From Actinomycetes bacterium (GTDB lineage Bacteria; Actinomycetota; Actinomycetes; Actinomycetales; Cellulomonadaceae), in contig JAEWCA010000584.1 in NCBI GenBank assembly GCA_023390875.1, forward strand, positions 1-7,097: a stretch of 7,097 bases of DNA. The letters are read 5' to 3'. The position numbers were made by a program, and so were the translations under genes. Every line of letters begins with the position of its first letter. Within the stretch, counting starts at the first letter, position 1. Shown piece after piece: positions 6,406 to 7,097 of this stretch. The notes under the pieces were generated by a model. It worked only from the letters and a program-made list of their open reading frames with translations, made no database searches and had not been told where the DNA came from.

Positions 6406-7097
6406 TCAGCCGAACGTGCGCCCCTCACCCCGGTAGGTCGGCACCGACGCCTCGACCGTGTCGCCGCGCACGAGGTGCACGGTGTCGAACCGCTCCATGA
6501 CCTCGCCGGCCTTGGCGTGCCGGAACCACACCCGGTCGCCGACCCGCAGGTCCGCCCCGGCGCCGAGCCGCAGCGGCGTCTGCACCTCGCCCGCGCCCTC
6601 GCGGCCGGTGAGCGCGAGCCCCTCGGGCCACACGGGCCGGGGCAGCCGGGTCTTGGCGGCCGGACCGGACGCGACGTACCCGCCGCCGAACGCCGTGGCG
6701 TAGCCGGGTGCGGGGACCCGGACCACGTCGAGGCCGAAGAACGCGGCGGGACGCGGCTCGAACGAGCGGTAGCCGTCGAACAGGGTCGGCACGAACAGGC
6801 CCGACCCGGCGGTGACCTCGGTGACCGTCGGGTCGGACACGCTGGACCCGACGGAGCCCGAGCCGCCCGAGTTCACGAGCTTGAGCGCGTGCCCGACGGC
6901 GTCCTGGATCGCGTCGACCACGGCGCGGCGCCGGGTGGCGAGGTCGCGGATGGACAGCCGCTTCACGGCGCGCACGGCCGCACTGGTGTCGGGCAGGCCC
7001 GCGACCTGGGCCTCGTAGAACATGACGCCGCGCACCTCGATCCCGTCGCGGCGCGCGGCCGCGAGCGCGAGGGCGGCGGCGTCGGCCGGGGTGTGGA
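6406..7097 (-). CDS. Amino acid deaminase/aldolase, fold-type III PLP enzyme (3' part)
   Basis: The frame runs from the window's right edge to a TGA at 6406-6408, with 229 complete codons visible. It starts mid-protein ('HTPADAAALALAAARRDG...'), so the N-terminus with the PLP-binding lysine lies outside. Residues count from the first complete codon. The segment 'RGVMFYEAQVAG' is near 22-33. 'NSGGSGS' at 75-81 looks like the phosphate-binding turn of the alanine-racemase-like barrel. 'EVTAGSGLFVPTLFDGY' at 93-109 and the C-terminal 'VGDRVWFRHAKAGE' (near 186-199) and 'PTYRGEGRTFG' are typical of actinobacterial proteins labelled amino acid deaminase/aldolase, related to D-threonine aldolase and D-serine dehydratase. 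The likely reaction is cleavage or deamination of a D-hydroxyamino acid; the exact substrate is unknown. I do not clearly see the paired His/Cys or His/Asp metal site of those relatives, although the His in 'RHAKAGE' could contribute. The GTG at 7035 is internal, not the start. Confidence 0.78.
   Translation of the reverse strand, partial: HTPADAAALALAAARRDGIEVRGVMFYEAQVAGLPDTSAAVRAVKRLSIRDLATRRRAVVDAIQDAVGHALKLVNSGGSGSVGSSVSDPTVTEVTAGSGLFVPTLFDGYRSFEPRPAAFFGLDVVRVPAPGYATAFGGGYVASGPAAKTRLPRPVWPEGLALTGREGAGEVQTPLRLGAGADLRVGDRVWFRHAKAGEVMERFDTVHLVRGDTVEASVPTYRGEGRTFG

Overview
This is a 7.1-kb stretch of very GC-rich DNA with strong G/C third-position preference, GTG as well as ATG starts, and candidate leaderless genes. 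An orphan msiK-type sugar-transport ATPase, a DUF4032 protein and a cysS-rlmB pair all occur together here. This points to an actinobacterium of the Micrococcales, perhaps near Cellulomonadaceae. The phylum is fairly secure from sequence character and gene families; the family is a guess.

Layout, left to right. (1) Bases 1-942 (+): the 3' part of a PQQ-type beta-propeller repeat protein, cut by the window edge. (2) 943-1094: a short hairpin at the stop codon, a candidate extended -10 promoter, then a highly structured leader. (3) 1095-2222 (+): MsiK/UgpC-type ATPase of carbohydrate ABC transporters, closed by a strong hairpin terminator. (4) 2223-2430: intergenic, with a candidate leaderless promoter at its end. 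(5) 2431-3717 (+): DUF4032 protein with a kinase-like N-terminal half. (6) 3718-3753: convergent terminator built from a 13-bp tandem repeat. (7) 3754-4758 (-): RlmB, a 23S rRNA 2'-O-methyltransferase. (8) 4855-6294 (-): CysS, cysteinyl-tRNA synthetase. (9) 6295-6405: candidate CysS promoter and an upstream hairpin terminator. (10) 6406-7097 (-): the 3' part of an amino acid deaminase/aldolase (fold-type III PLP enzyme), cut by the window edge. No stretch without a gene exceeds about 210 bases.

How the genes relate: cysS and rlmB form a translation-related pair, probably co-transcribed from the cysS promoter. msiK stands alone without permease or binding-protein genes, as expected for an ATPase shared among several sugar importers. 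The other genes look like independent transcription units.

Most of the window is ordinary chromosomal core. No mobile element, CRISPR array, toxin system or defence island is visible. The most interesting signal is the msiK leader (about 984-1083). It has several perfect stems, one helix that would bury the Shine-Dalgarno sequence, and a competing helix that would free it. It lies where the previously described, bioinformatically found actinobacterial 'msiK RNA motif' occurs, so it is probably an example of that motif rather than a new class. The two-state model given here is my own inference.
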